This document shows positions 1 to 11,360 of a stretch of 64,000 nt of DNA, piece after piece. The DNA comes from Eutreptiella sp. 'Long Island Sound 2002' (Eukaryota > Euglenozoa > Euglenophyceae > Eutreptiales > Eutreptiaceae). The stretch's first letter is position 1. Each line of letters opens with the position of its first letter. A program made the translations under genes and the position numbers. The DNA lies in NCBI GenBank assembly GCA_964036045.1, contig OZ038384.1:40340844-40404843 (forward strand). Reading direction: 5' to 3'. The notes under the pieces are model-generated. The model saw only the letters and a program-made list of their open reading frames with translations. It was not told where the DNA came from and made no database searches.

Positions 1-2962
1 CTTGCTCGAGGACTGCCGCCACGGCATAGTCCGAAGCGTCTGTTCGTAGCACGAATCCCTTGTCCGGGTCCACGAGGAACAGCCCGGACTGCCCCAGGAG
101 TCGCTCCTTCAGGCAGTTGAACGCATCCTCAGCCTCAGGGGTCCAGGCAAGCTTCTTCTTGCTCCCCTTCCGGCCATCGAGCTTGCCCACCTGCAGCATC
201 TTGTGCAGCGGCCCCGATAGTTCTGCATACATCCGGACATAGCCCGAATAGTAATTGCAGAACCCCATGAAGGACCGGAGTTCGCTGATGGTCTGGGGCT
301 TCTCCCAGTGGTGCAGGGACGCCAGCTTCCCAGGCATGGGACGGCGTTGCCCATGACCAACCACGTGCACCGCGAACTCCACTTCCTTCACGAAGAGTGA
401 GGCTTTGGTGGGCTTGCACACCATGTTGTGCTTGTCCAACTCGCTGAGCACTCGGCGCAGATCCTTCTCATGCGCGTCGATGAGCTCGTCCTCAGTCATG
501 TTCTCCGTGCCGGACCCGATGATGATGTCATCCACGAAGGGATCAGCACAGTCTCGGACAGGACCGAGTAGGTCCTCCATCATGCGCTGGAAAGCGACGT
601 TGCCATTCTTGGCGCCCATAGGCACCACTTTCCACTTCATGGGCCCCAGCGGCGTCAACATCGCTGTGCAGGGCCTGGAGTCCGGGTGTAGCGGCATCTG
701 GTGATAACCGTGTTTCAAGTCCAACACCGTGAAGATCAGCTTTTTCTGTTGCTTTTGGAGGATGGAGTCGATCAGGGGAAGCGAGTACGAGTCGTGCTCG
801 GTCTGCTCGTTCAAACCTCTGTAATCCACCACCAACCTCCACTCGCCCTTCTCCTTCTTGGCCACGATGAAGGCTGGGCTGGCCCATTCACTGTCGGAGG
901 GTTCGATCCATCCCCGCTCAATGAACTCGGCCAACAGCTTCTTCATGGCCTCGGCCCGATCGCCCTGAAGTTGGTACTCCCGATGACGATAGATCTTCGG
1001 GTTCGGCTTCAGCTTGATCTTCGCTGTAGCAAACCTCCCACGATCTGGAGGGTTCTCGTTGGCGACGCCACTGAATAGCCGCGGATAGTCCTTGATCAGC
1101 CTCTCCTTCAGCTCGGCGACCTTCGGGTTCTCCTGGGCCTCTTCAGCCGCTTGCTTCGGTATAGATACAACCGACCGCACTGCGGTATATGCCTCTTCTG
1201 GGTCCGATTCCGACTTCTCCTTGTCCGATATGCCGTCTTCATCGTCGTGGGGAGCTCTTCCCACCGATAATCTTCGGAAATTTGCGGCCTCGGGCTGGTG
1301 ACTGTCGCTATCGGCACCCATTCTTGGAAAATCCCATGTCGGTGGGTCCGACCCAACCGGACCATCGTATTGGTCCGCGATGTGATCCATGACCCTCGCC
1401 ACGAACTCGTCCTTCTCGTACTTGCGGGTAACCAACATCTTGTCATCCCACCAATGCGGAGATGTGACCATGGCCCGCCTCTTCTTGGCTGCCACACGGT
1501 CGTGCATCCCCATTTGCATGTAGTTGACGACGTCGTCTATCTCGGCGTGGGACAGGACGTCAATGCCATCAATAGGCTGATCCGTCCCCTCCTTGGGCTC
1601 AAACATGACCTTCATGGGCACCGCCTCCACCCTACGGATGAATGCCTCATCACCCGTGGGCTGGGCTTGCGCCCCATCCACCAGGAAAGCCTTGGTACCC
1701 CACGCTTGACCCGGGGAGGGCATTGATGCACCCTTGGCGTCGATGAACAACTCCTCCTCTGGCCCGAATGACATCTCGTTCAGGGTGATGGAGTCCAGCG
1801 TCGACTTGAGACCCTCCAGCGGACATGGGGTGGATCCTATGCCGGTTATGACCAGGATCCCCTTCGCCCTATCGGCGACGATCTTCTCCACCGTACGTCT
1901 GGTGTTATCCAGGGAGCCATGCCAATACATGGGCCCCCACTCCTTCAAACCCCAATGCCTATGCCAGGCTGAGTCTCCTCGATGCCAATGCCTCCTACAC
2001 TTCCGCAAAGGTGGGGCATCCCGGGAAGCGAAGACGTCCGTCTCGGGCGCTTTGGCTCCCAGCGTCTGGATCATCCTGTCATACACCTGTGGCGCCATTC
2101 CATACTCCGTGAGCTGAACTCCGCGGTCTCCTCTGGACTTGGCACCCACAGCTTGCACCGCTCGGACGATCCGATCCTCTTCCCCAGCATTCCATTGGGA
2201 TGATCCGCATGCATAGTCCGTGGACAGCCATGTGAGGCATTCATCATCCTCCCGGACCAGTGTGGCGCGATGGGGAAGGGCTCGAATGGCATTTGCCACC
2301 ATGAAGTCATACCCCATGATCATATCCCAATCTGTAATGTCGGCCACATAGAAGTTCCTGGATAGAGTGCTTCTCTTCGCCAAATCAGGGCGGTTCAAGC
2401 GCTCATGTTCCCAGAATTCCATACTGATAGTGGCCTCATGGGTGCCACCACCCATAATCTCTCCATTGGCCACCTTCAGGCGCACCGGTCTACGGCTGGG
2501 CTGCAGGGTTTCCTCCTTGAACAACCCTCTCCGGACCAGGCTCACCTGGGCACCCGTATCCACCAGAGCATCCACCACCAACTCCTCTTGTCCGCACTGT
2601 ACACGCACCTTCAAGTGCAACTGCCGCTCGTCACCATGCGGTGTATGGACGACTCTCACAACATGCAACTCTAGCACGTCCGGGTGCATCAGCACTTCGA
2701 GGGTATGATCACGGATGGTGTAGATCTTGGGTTGGTCCTGCCCGTCCACGGGGCTCTCCGTGGTCGCTCCTTCCGTCTTACCACGTCCCTTGCCCACATA
2801 AACTTGCCTTGGCAGGGCGCTCCAGGGGTTGGGAGTGGCGAAACTCAGTGGTTTTGGCTCTTCTGGAGCCTTCTTTGGCACCCGATGTGCCTTCTCTTTC
2901 TCTGGGATTCCACTGATTTTCGGAGGAGACACCTCCGAGGTCCCACTCCCGTGGGGGCTCCT
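1..2962 (-). CDS. pol: E1 pol: protease, RT, RNase H start (partial)
   Basis: This reading frame stays open from just after the TAG at 2963-2965 to the left edge. It is in the gag frame and has no ATG at its start, so it is probably made as a gag-pol product. Domains in order: linker, retropepsin-like protease with the LVDTGAQVSL motif near 2540-2570, a spacer, then a Ty3-type RT with VVDYRGLN, a FTVLDLKHGYHQMPL motif A near 720-740, and FVDD in motif C near 525-535. The GFCNYYSGYVRMYAE segment follows, and then the beginning of RNase H (TDASDYAV) near 20-60. Catalytic Asp residues of the RT are present. The enzymes copy the element RNA into DNA inside particles. Nothing visible suggests decay. 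Confidence 0.88.
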
Positions 2963-2965
2963 CTA
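2963..2965 (-). promoter_or_regulatory. In-frame TAG between gag and pol of E1
   Basis: The frame is identical on both sides and pol has no initiation codon near its start. The context is UAG AGG. The other three Ty3 copies also carry one in-frame stop at this junction (37124 minus, 45091 plus, 55031 plus). A conserved stop at the gag-pol border is the arrangement of gammaretroviruses, where a few percent of ribosomes read through. Readthrough here is inferred, not shown. Confidence 0.55.
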
Positions 2966-3328
2966 GACTTGACTTCCCGCAGCCCCTTCCAGCTGCGATC
3001 CGCCAGGACTTTGTCCACCACGTTGCTGGGCTTTGAGTTCCTCCAACGTCCTCAACATGTCCTCAGCAACCTCCTCGATCGACCTCACTCGTCGGTCTTG
3101 GCCAGGTCCACCATGATAGCCTCTTCCTCCGCCTTTTCCTTCGCCTTTGCCTTGGCCTTTTGCCCCGTCTCCGCCCTTCGCCTTCCAATCAGAAATCCGC
3201 TGCTCCTTGGGCTTCTTCTCGGGGTGGGCGGCGAAGTAGGCCTTCTTGTCCGCCTCATACACCTTGCACTGACGGTGGTCGTGTGCATGGTTGTTTCCCT
3301 TGCCATAACAGACCAAGCACCCGTCGTG
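2966..3328 (-). CDS. gag: E1 nucleocapsid segment with zinc knuckle
   Basis: This is the C-terminal part of gag, in the same frame as the 810-codon ORF upstream but separated from it by the TAG at 3329-3331. It begins HDGCLVCYG and holds an atypical knuckle of the form C-x2-C-x8-H-x4-C, the same spacing as in E2 (CFVCYG to HRTC). A Lys/Gly-rich tract and the ending EGAAGSQV follow, then the TAG at 2963. The E2 equivalent has no stop before the knuckle, so the TAG at 3329 is most easily read as a nonsense mutation. A second readthrough site cannot be excluded. Confidence 0.75.
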
Positions 3329-5761
3329 CTAAGACCTGTACTCTCGGAACGAAAGCGGCGGGTTCCCGATCCTCCTTGGCTCTTTGCCCTTCTTGGGTCC
3401 CATCCGGTTCCATCTGGACCGATCCTGCCCATGGTCCTTCACGTTGTGCGCCACAAACGCGAAGAAATGGGCCTCCTCGTGATCCTCCGGGGACCAGTGG
3501 TCTTGGCCACTTCCACTACCATCCTCTGCGGAGTTGGCCGTGTCCTCCTGGATCTCCCGATGATGGCGGTCTTCTCGGTGGCCTCGTTGTCCATGACCAT
3601 GTCGATCCTGCACGTGGGCCTCGTTCTTCGCATTGAGCTTCAACTCCACCGTGATGTACTTCACGATCTCGTCCAGGCTCATGCGGGCGAAGATGACCTG
3701 CATCCTCAGCGGCTCCCCGCGCCTCCACTCCACGTTGTTGAGGCGCAGGAACCTTTGCCCCATGGAGTCTCCAAATACCTCCACGTACACGGCGTTCTTC
3801 AGTCCCAACATCCGGTTGGGCTCGCCCAGCTTCCTCCTGAAGAACTCCATGATACCTGCATGGGTATCCCCCGCCGCCATAATCCTCACCGCCACCCGCT
3901 TCTTGGCTCGCTTCTTCTCCTCGTCCTCCACTCTCCTCTTCCAGTTGCCGGCGAGGACGTCCTTCAGCAGGTGGCGGATCTCGCTGGCCTCGTTCCAGTC
4001 CTCCACCAGCTTGAGGCATCTGCGGTACTTCCGCAGATACCGGTTCCACTCCCGGACCCGCAACTCACCGCGGTCCAGCGGCAGCAGGATGGACCACAAG
4101 TCCTCCAGCTTCTGGTTCGGAGCGTCCACCCGCTCCTCATCCTCCAACCACCGGAGGCAGGCCTGCTCTGTACGGATCAGTCCTTCCCGGATCTGATCCC
4201 GCAGCTCCTCCTTCAGGTCCTGCGCCAGCCGGTGTGGGAATGTCCGGCATACCCACCTGTCCCGCGGCGCTCCCCGCATCTCGCCGACGACCTCCTCGGC
4301 GAAGTCCTCCCAATCCAGGATGAAGTCGTCCAGGTTGGACGGGTTGCCATCATAGTAGGGGATTTTGATTCCCCTGAGGTCGTCAATCCTGATGGCGTCT
4401 CCGACGTCCCCAGCCACCACTCCAAGGAGACGGATACCACCTGTGGCCGTGGGGTGTGAGTACACTCCCCGTACATCCCTCTCCTCCATGGAGTGCGGTC
4501 CAGTTGGGCCTGAACCCATGGGGTTTGGAATGCGGGAAGGACTTGCTCCATCGGCCGTCCATATCCCCGTATTGGGGTCCTTCGCCCACAGATTTCCGCC
4601 TGGGTGGCCTCGACCATGTCCGTCGGCGCTTCCCATGCTTCGCCCCTGCATGGTCTGGCTTTGGATCTCCTCTTCCGCATATACTGCATGGGTAGTCGTA
4701 GTTGGCGGTAGATCCTGGGCGGCGTGGGACATCTGTACCGTCAGGCTCCTCGGGTCCGTGGTTACGTGCCCTTCCTGCATGGACCCAGCCGGTGCCGTGT
4801 GTTCCCTGAGCATTGTGGATTCGCTGAACATGGGAACAAACGGCAGCGCACCCGGGTCAACACGCGGAGGCGCGTAGGGTGCCTCTGCAGGGCCACCCAT
4901 GGGTTTATCCATGGCGCTCCTGAGGGTCTTAACCCGCTCCACCAGCTCTGCCGCGGCCGGCTTTGCCGGGAGCTCCGGACCCGAGGCCTGGGGCTGTAGC
5001 TCCTCTAGCCTTTTCAGGCGTCCCGACATGTCCTCCACCAGGTGGAGGAGGCTGTCCACCACTCGCTGCTGCTTCTCCAGGGCCAGCTCCAGATTATCCC
5101 GGTACCGGTCCCGTTCCGCTCGCAGCTCCTCCATGTCTTTCTCCGCGGCCGACTGGTCATCCAGGATCCCGGCGACGTCCTCCTCTAGGCCGTCCTTCGC
5201 GTTGTCCAGGCTGTTGAGGCGGTGCACGATGGCGTCCATCCCCATTTTTGGGTACTTGCCCATGAGAAAGGACACGTGCTCGCAGTGGCACTCAGCGTGC
5301 CTTCCGCCTGATCCAGCGCATCCCGCGGTTCCCGGCGCCTCAGACTCATCGCCCATGGGCGTATCGCCTATGGCGTCCGTCTCTGGTCCCGTGTGCCGGG
5401 GCACAGGTGCCGTCCGGGCCCTGGCTGGCCTCTCCAAGCCCTCGGCGTCGTGCTTCAGGGCAGGCTCGGGGGCCGTATGCGCCCTGGCGATCGGCGCGGG
5501 CGTCTCCTCCGCCTCCGAGGGGAAGCAAGTCCGATATCCATCGGAGTGCCCCTCGGATTCCCACAGCCTGACCGGGCTGGGGTCCGTATCCATAGCCCCG
5601 GCGTCCCCTGCCGCGGGCTTGGGTGACCCGCGCTTCCGGTAGCGCCGGGCCCGTCCTCCACTGCTGCCTGAACGGCAGGCCTCCTCAGAGTCCTCCGCGG
5701 CGGAGCGGAGGTTGCATGCCTTGCGGCAGCGACGCTCGCACATGGAGACCAGGTCCTCCAT
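3329..5761 (-). CDS. gag: E1 gag (capsid-like polyprotein)
   Basis: An 810-residue ORF. The N-terminus has a Cys-rich patch (CERRCRKAC, residues 8-16), followed by an acidic Pro-rich stretch. A predicted coiled coil rich in Glu, Arg and Leu lies at about residues 190-260. A capsid-like region around residues 470-760 begins YYDGNPSNLDDF and contains several Trp/Arg-rich helices. E2 has the matching MYDGNPLNLDRF, which supports homology. The ORF ends GNPPLSFREYRS at a TAG, just short of the zinc knuckle. Gag would form the particle in which reverse transcription happens. The start at 5761 is the first ATG of the frame; similar coiled-coil text continues upstream in another frame, so the true start is uncertain. 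Confidence 0.82.
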   Translation of the reverse strand: MEDLVSMCERRCRKACNLRSAAEDSEEACRSGSSGGRARRYRKRGSPKPAAGDAGAMDTDPSPVRLWESEGHSDGYRTCFPSEAEETPAPIARAHTAPEPALKHDAEGLERPARARTAPVPRHTGPETDAIGDTPMGDESEAPGTAGCAGSGGRHAECHCEHVSFLMGKYPKMGMDAIVHRLNSLDNAKDGLEEDVAGILDDQSAAEKDMEELRAERDRYRDNLELALEKQQRVVDSLLHLVEDMSGRLKRLEELQPQASGPELPAKPAAAELVERVKTLRSAMDKPMGGPAEAPYAPPRVDPGALPFVPMFSESTMLREHTAPAGSMQEGHVTTDPRSLTVQMSHAAQDLPPTTTTHAVYAEEEIQSQTMQGRSMGSADGHGRGHPGGNLWAKDPNTGIWTADGASPSRIPNPMGSGPTGPHSMEERDVRGVYSHPTATGGIRLLGVVAGDVGDAIRIDDLRGIKIPYYDGNPSNLDDFILDWEDFAEEVVGEMRGAPRDRWVCRTFPHRLAQDLKEELRDQIREGLIRTEQACLRWLEDEERVDAPNQKLEDLWSILLPLDRGELRVREWNRYLRKYRRCLKLVEDWNEASEIRHLLKDVLAGNWKRRVEDEEKKRAKKRVAVRIMAAGDTHAGIMEFFRRKLGEPNRMLGLKNAVYVEVFGDSMGQRFLRLNNVEWRRGEPLRMQVIFARMSLDEIVKYITVELKLNAKNEAHVQDRHGHGQRGHREDRHHREIQEDTANSAEDGSGSGQDHWSPEDHEEAHFFAFVAHNVKDHGQDRSRWNRMGPKKGKEPRRIGNPPLSFREYRS

Positions 5762-7053
5762 GTCAAGTCCTCCTCTTCCCGAATGTCGTACTTCTCTTCG
5801 GGCTTCAACTTCCGGAGTTCGCCATGCTCTTGAACGTCTCGGCTCTTCTATGGCTCAAATCTCCGGCGTGGTCTCCACCGAGTCCACAATATGCACCCGG
5901 GGCGTACTTGGGCAGGGCTCATAGGGGCCCAAGTCCCCGGGTCGGCGGTAGGTAGGGGCAGCAGGTAAGCATCTGCTACCATAAAGAAGGTCCCTACCAG
6001 GACCGGCCCCTGCTGTGCCCCTTCCGCCTGTCACCCCTGCTGACTTGCTCCGGATCAACGATTGCATTTCTCAAAATCCTCAAAATCCAGGGTCCAAATC
6101 CAAAAATATAGAAAGTGTAATCCTCCTTCAACCCTGAATAGCAACCAGATCCCACAAATACAGCAATAACCCAATCCACAATCCAATCCACACAGCGGGC
6201 TTCCGTTCAGCACACCGGTCGTCCCACGGTGGCGGGCATGTACAAGAATTGCACCAAAGAGGAAAGCCCTGAAATCGGCATATAAACACAAATAAAGCAA
6301 AGTTGGGGAAAGAGGTAAACATACACATTCACAGCCATAAACCCCTCATTCCCTGGACTCAAGACCTTCCCTTGACTCACCAACATATTACCTTGAACCA
6401 GGTCAAATGAGATGGCTAAGTACCATGTGTCAAAGGTCACTACATAAACCCCAAAAATGTGTTCACCCCCAAGCCTCTAAATCCTAGCCCAATGGGGGAG
6501 GTGGCGTGTCATGGCCTAGAGTGGCACTCAGGACCATGCCCTACCCTGACATATACTTGGTTGGACTTGGAGTCGAATGGGCTTAGAGATATGCCCCATG
6601 AGTTTGAACTCATAACACACCAAAAAACTGCCCATTCACACCATATTGGCCATATATCAAATATATGCTCAAAATTGAAGTTACCACTTATCCGAAGGCT
6701 CATAGCATGCATGGAATCGAAGTCCAGTATTCATGGAGGATAGAGACCAAAGGTCAATGCCCATGTACATCCCCACTTTACCCTCGAAACCCCTTCGGAT
6801 ATGGGCGCCACGCACTGCCCAAGTCAGCCTATGATCTTGAGACCAATTCTTGTACTCCTTCGTGCGCCAAGCCAAATGGAGTACGCGATCAGGCATGTGG
6901 TGGTGTTCGACTCCAAAGCATATGCCAACATATGAACAACATACCATGGTTCGACTCTCCATAGGCTTCTTGCTGTTTGCCGACCAGGTAAGTACACAAA
7001 ACGCAAAAATGAGCAAAAATTGAGGTCAAAAACATGAAAATATGCCCAAATAC
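5762..7053. other. Non-coding interval upstream of E1 gag
   Basis: About 1.3 kb with a mixed, AT-richer composition than its surroundings. No ORF has a recognisable product. It lies between the start of E1 gag and the left part of repeat R1, where a 5' UTR or LTR of E1 would be expected. I found no second copy of it in the window and no primer-binding site I could defend. Confidence 0.4.
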
Positions 7054-7290
7054 AAAGTTGTCATGATAGTATATCTCTATGCTCACCCATGATATCCGCT
7101 CATGGTTCAATACACAAATGATTGGAACCATTTGCGAACAATTCCCCCACTTGGATCCCCAATCAGGTGCATGAAGATACCTTCGCCACTCATATCTACA
7201 TGCCCCATGAAAATGGGAGTGCACTCATGGATCTCTTTGCCAAACATACCATGAGCAATACATACGCGGTAGACTTAGTCTAGCGCTTTG
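7054..7290 (-). repeat. Dispersed repeat R1, copy A, distal part
   Basis: The reverse complement matches 51410-51640 closely: the stretches around AGACTAAGTCTACCGCG, GATCCATGAGTGCACTCCC and ATATACTATCA are shared with scattered substitutions. The match stops abruptly at about 7054. The rest of this copy is at 32259-33338. The two pieces are contiguous in copy B, so they were separated by the 25-kb insertion between them. Confidence 0.88.
7274..7290 (+). repeat. Left target-site duplication of the giant LINE
   Basis: The 17-base sequence CTTAGTCTAGCGCTTTG occurs here and again, perfectly, at 32259-32275. In the uninterrupted R1 copy it is present once, as the reverse complement at 51410-51426. 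This is the expected signature of target-primed insertion. Confidence 0.93.
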
Positions 7291-7314
7291 TGCCAGGCAG
7301 GCAGGCAGGCAGTC
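7291..7314 (+). repeat. 5' terminus of GL with (AGGC)n
   Basis: The first bases after the left TSD are TGCCAGGCAGGCAGGCAGGC, a four-unit AGGC microsatellite, followed by AGTC. It has no counterpart at the 3' end, so these are not terminal inverted or direct repeats. Confidence 0.7.
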
Positions 7315-8880
7315 GCGCGATCGCAGCAGACAAATAATACAAAACTAAGAAAACGACGCACCGCCAGCAAAAATAAAGCGCAAAATCGTTTTTTCCGACC
7401 TCAGAAACCCCCCAAAAAATTTTACGCCGCTGTTTGGCGAGGTCGCAAAATTTAGGACACTCACAAAACAAAGACGAACAATAGAGTCGCGACGGCGAAG
7501 AACCTGAGCGTTGCATGCTCCAAAACACCTAGCAAAGTGCGTGTCCTAGACGCTAGGGACTTGTGCACGCTCCACAAACAAAGAAGAAGAAAAGAGGCGA
7601 ACACCAAAAACCAGCAAGCCACGACGACGAAGACAAGAACAAAGCGACCGCCGAGCCACCTAGCAAAGTGCGTGCCATAGGAGCTAGGCGGCATGTGCGC
7701 GTCAAAAAAAAAAAAAAAAAAAGAGAGAAGGAGACGCAACAAAAAGAGAAACACCAAACCACAAACAAAAAAGACGCGACCACGGACCACGGGAAAGCGA
7801 GGTATGGCAACCAAGTATGTTACGGCCCCATGCGTCATACATATCGTATCCACCGCTACATATACGTGGATGAGAAAACCAAGTATGTTGCAAAGGAGGG
7901 CGCCCAAGGGACAACACCGCACGCAAAAAAAAAAAAAAAGAACGACGAACCGCCACGCACGTCAAAAGGCACGCCCGCAAACACAAACCACAACCATATA
8001 TCCCCCATATTTCTTCCTCCATAGGCCCCGACCGCCGCGAGAAAAAAAAAAAAAAATTCCACAAAAGCGCAAAAGGTATGGGGCGGCCACGGACAAAGGG
8101 GAAACAATGAAAAGGCGAACAAGCGAACGTTCACCAACCACGAGGAAACAACGGTACGGCGAGCAAGTATGTTAACGATACGAGGGAGGGCGCCAAAGGG
8201 ACGGACCACGCACACACGCACACACATAAACAAGACCGCAAGGAGCGAGAAGACGGAGACAAGAGCAAGGAAAAACAAGGTATGAACCCCACACCGCCCC
8301 GCCCGCAAACACACACACGCTCTCGCTATAGGGAATGACCACGTACCACGGGGAAACAATGGTATGGAGGTATGACGAACAAGTATGTTAAAAATGCGAG
8401 GGAAGGCGCCAAGGGGACGAAAACACAAACGCACACAAAGCCGCAAGATGCACGAAGACGGAGACGAGACAAAAGAAAGTCATGGTATGCAACCCCATCC
8501 CCGCCCCACCCACAAACAAACACACGCTTTCTCTATAGGGGACGGCAACAAGAAGCGGCACAAGGTACAACAAGTATGTTGAGAAAAAAAAAAAAAAACA
8601 CGAAACCGCCATCCACGCCCTCTCTATAGGGGAAACGAAATGCGGAGAGGTATGTTATCGAAGACGCAGCGAGAAAAAAAAAAAAACACGAGGGAGAAGA
8701 CACAAACCACAACACGCAAAAAAAAAAAAAAAAAAAAAAACAAAAAGGACCTGCGCACGCTCTTTCTCAACAGGGGAAGAAAACATGATGGGACGAAAGG
8801 ACAGGTACGTACCACGCATCACACATGCCACGCATCTCTGCTACGCATCTACAGGACCTCTTCTTCTGCCTTTTGAAACA
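7315..8880 (+). repeat. GL 5' region: degenerate monomers and poly-A runs
   Basis: No protein is recognisable. Short phrases recur: AAGTATGTT at about 7816, 7884, 8167, 8380 and 8573; an upstream GGAAACAA(C/T)GGTA; a downstream GAGGG(A)GGCGCCAA(A/G)GGGAC; and CTCTATAGGGGA-like boxes at about 8321, 8528, 8621 and (weaker) 8760. Six plus-strand A runs of 12-24 bases punctuate it (near 7706, 7925, 8042, 8584, 8673, 8718), with no T runs. The layout resembles the tandem promoter monomers in the 5' UTR of some mammalian L1 elements, but this is an analogy only. Confidence 0.6.
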
Positions 8881-8989
8881 TGCCGACGACCGACGACGAG
8901 AACCAGCCAAGGTATGACACACCACACCCCACCAACCACACACCGCGAGCACACGCACGCGCACGCACGACAGCCACACCGAGCGCGAC

Positions 8990-9004
8990 CCCCCCCCCCC
9001 CCCC
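8990..9004 (+). repeat. Poly-C tract
   Basis: A run of about 15 C follows GAGCGA just ahead of the tandem array. Further C runs occur near 11502 and 16262. They could be assembly- or polymerase-error hotspots. Confidence 0.8.
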
Positions 9005-9115
9005 AGGCCACCCACACCAACACGAAGGGCCACACAGCGCACACACACACACCAGGGCCAAGGGGAAGGGCACCCGGAAGACACACCCACCGCAACACCA
9101 CACCACACCACCACC

Positions 9116-11360
9116 GGCAGCGAAACCCAGCCAGGAGTGGCGGGGAGTAGCACACAGGAACCTCCGCCAGGAGAGGCGAGGGACCAACCACACCAGCCAC
9201 AAACCCACCACACACGCCACCGCCGCACGCCGCACGCCGCACACCACACACCGCACACCACGCACCACCGCCGACAGCGAAACCCAGCCAGGAGTGGCGA
9301 GGGACCAACAACCAACACACCACCGCCACACACCACACACCACCGCCGCCAGCGGACCCCAGCCAGGAGTGGCGGGGACCGCCCACCACCACCGGCAGCG
9401 AAACCCAGCCAGGAGTGGCGGGGAGTAGCACACAGGAACCTCCGCCAGGAGTGGCGAGGGACCAACCACACCAGCCACAAACCCACCACACACGCCACCG
9501 CCGCACACCACACGCCGCACACCACACACCGCACACCACGCACCACCGCCGGCAGCGAAACCCAGCCAGGAGTGGCGGGGAGTAGCACACAGGAACCTCC
9601 GCCAGGAGTGGCGAGGGACCAACAACCAACACACCACCGCCACACACCACACACCACCGCCGCCAGCGGACCCCAGCCAGGAGTGGCGGGGACCGCCCAC
9701 CACCACCGGCAGCGAAACCCAGCCAGGAGTGGCGGGGAGTAGCACACAGGAACCTCCGCCAGGAGTGACGAGGAAACAACAACCAACACACCACCGCCAC
9801 ACACCACACACCACCGCCGCCAGCGGACCCCAGCCAGGAGTGGCGGGGACCGCCCACCACCACCGGCAGCGAAACCCAGCCAGGAGTGGCGGGGAGTAGC
9901 ACACAGGAACCTCCGCCAGGAGTGGCGAGGGACCAACCACACCAGCCACAAACCCACCACACACGCCACCGCCGCACGCCGCACGCCACACGCCGCACAC
10001 CACACACCGCACACCACGCACCACCGCCGGCAGCGAAACCCAGCCAGGAGTGGCGGGGAGTAGCACACAGGAACCTCCGCCAGGAGTGGCGAGGGACCAA
10101 CAACCAACACACCACCGCCACACACCACACACCACCGCCGCCAGCGGACCCCAGCCAGGAGTGGCGGGGACCGCCCACCACCACCGGCAGCGAAACCCAG
10201 CCAGGAGTGGCGGGGAGTAGCAAACAGGAACCTCCGCCAGGAGTGGCGAGGGACCAACAACCAACACACCACCGCCACACGCCACACACCACCGCCGCCA
10301 GCGGACCCCAGCCAGGAGTGGCGGGGACCGCCCACCACCACCGGCAGCGAAACCCAGCCAGGAGTGGCGGGGAGTAGCACACAGGAACCTCCGCCAGGAG
10401 TGGCGAGGGACCAACCACACCAGCCACAAACCCACCACACACGCCACCGCCGCACGCCACACGCCGCACACCACACACCGCACACCACGCACCACCGCCG
10501 GCAGCGAAACCCAGCCAGGAGTGGCGGGGAGTAGCACACAGGAACCTCCGCCAGGAGTGGCGAGGGACCAACAACCAACACACCACCGCCACACACCACA
10601 CACCACCGCCGCCAGCGGACCCCAGCCAGGAGTGGCGGGGACCGCCCACCACCACCGGCAGCGAAACCCAGCCAGGAGTGGCGGGGAGTAGCACACAGGA
10701 ACCTCCGCCAGGAGTGGCGAGGGACCAACAACCAACACACCACCGCCACACACCACACACCACCGCCGCCAGCGGACCCCAGCCAGGAGTGGCGGGGACC
10801 GCCCACCACCACCGGCAGCGAAACCCAGCCAGGAGTGGCGGGGAGTAGCACACAGGAACCTCCGCCAGGAGTGGCGAGGGACCAACCACACCAGCCACAA
10901 ACCCACCACACACGCCACCGCCGCACGCCACACGCCGCACACCACACACCGCACACCACGCACCACCGCCGGCAGCGAAACCCAGCCAGGAGTGGCGGGG
11001 AGTAGCACACAGGAACCTCCGCCAGGAGTGGCGAGGGACCAACAACCAACACACCACCGCCACACGCCACACACCACCGCCGCCAGCGGACCCCAGCCAG
11101 GAGTGGCGGGGACCGCCCACCACCACCGGCAGCGAAACCCAGCCAGGAGTGGCGGGGAGTAGCACACAGGAACCTCCGCCAGGAGTGGCGAGGGACCAAC
11201 AACCAACACACCACCGCCACACACCACACACCACCGCCGCCAGCGGACCCCAGCCAGGAGTGGCGGGGACCGCCCACCACCACCGGCAGCGAAACCCAGC
11301 CAGGAGTGGCGGGGAGTAGCACACGGGAACCTCCGCCAGGAGTGGCGAGGGACCAACCAC
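9116..11360 (+). repeat. 157-bp tandem array with B-A-A higher-order structure
   Basis: The landmark GGCAGCGAAACCCAGCCAGG starts at about 9116, 9394, 9551, 9708, 9865, 10029, 10186, 10343, 10500, 10657, 10814, 10971, 11128 and 11285 (a GACAGCG variant at 9272). Nearly all spacings are 157 bp. The exceptions are 122 (9272-9394) and 164 (9865-10029). Units are of two kinds. Type A contains CAACCAACACACCACCGCC and GCCAGCGGACCCCAGCC. Type B contains AACCACACCAGCCACAAACC and a CGCACACCA-rich tail. From 9394 the order is B-A-A four times, giving a 471-bp higher-order period. The array has plus-strand TAGs, and its long open minus-strand frames are compositional. Confidence 0.92.

Larger units (their letters stand above)
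1..5761 (-). mobile_element. Ty3/gypsy LTR-type retrotransposon E1 (left end outside window)
   Basis: The minus strand reads gag, zinc knuckle, aspartic protease, reverse transcriptase and the start of RNase H, in the Ty3/gypsy order, all in a single frame. The frame is broken only by TAG codons at 3329-3331 and 2963-2965. The visible pol has DTG in the protease and FVDD in the RT, so it is the best preserved of the four Ty3 copies here. It is a sister of E2 (33330-41493), sharing the GNPPLSF motif before the knuckle and similar protease and RT text. No LTR could be recognised by eye in the 1.3 kb upstream of gag. Integrase, if present, lies outside the window. Confidence 0.9.

Noticed and set aside
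2684-4459. A 591-codon plus-strand ORF opposite E1 gag and pol
   Set aside because: It is the shadow of the real minus-strand frame, which carries recognisable gag, knuckle and protease motifs. The plus-strand protein has none.
7291-8880. CRISPR-like array
   Set aside because: Motifs recur irregularly with variable spacing and no fixed repeat-spacer pattern, and the DNA is clearly eukaryotic retroelement sequence.
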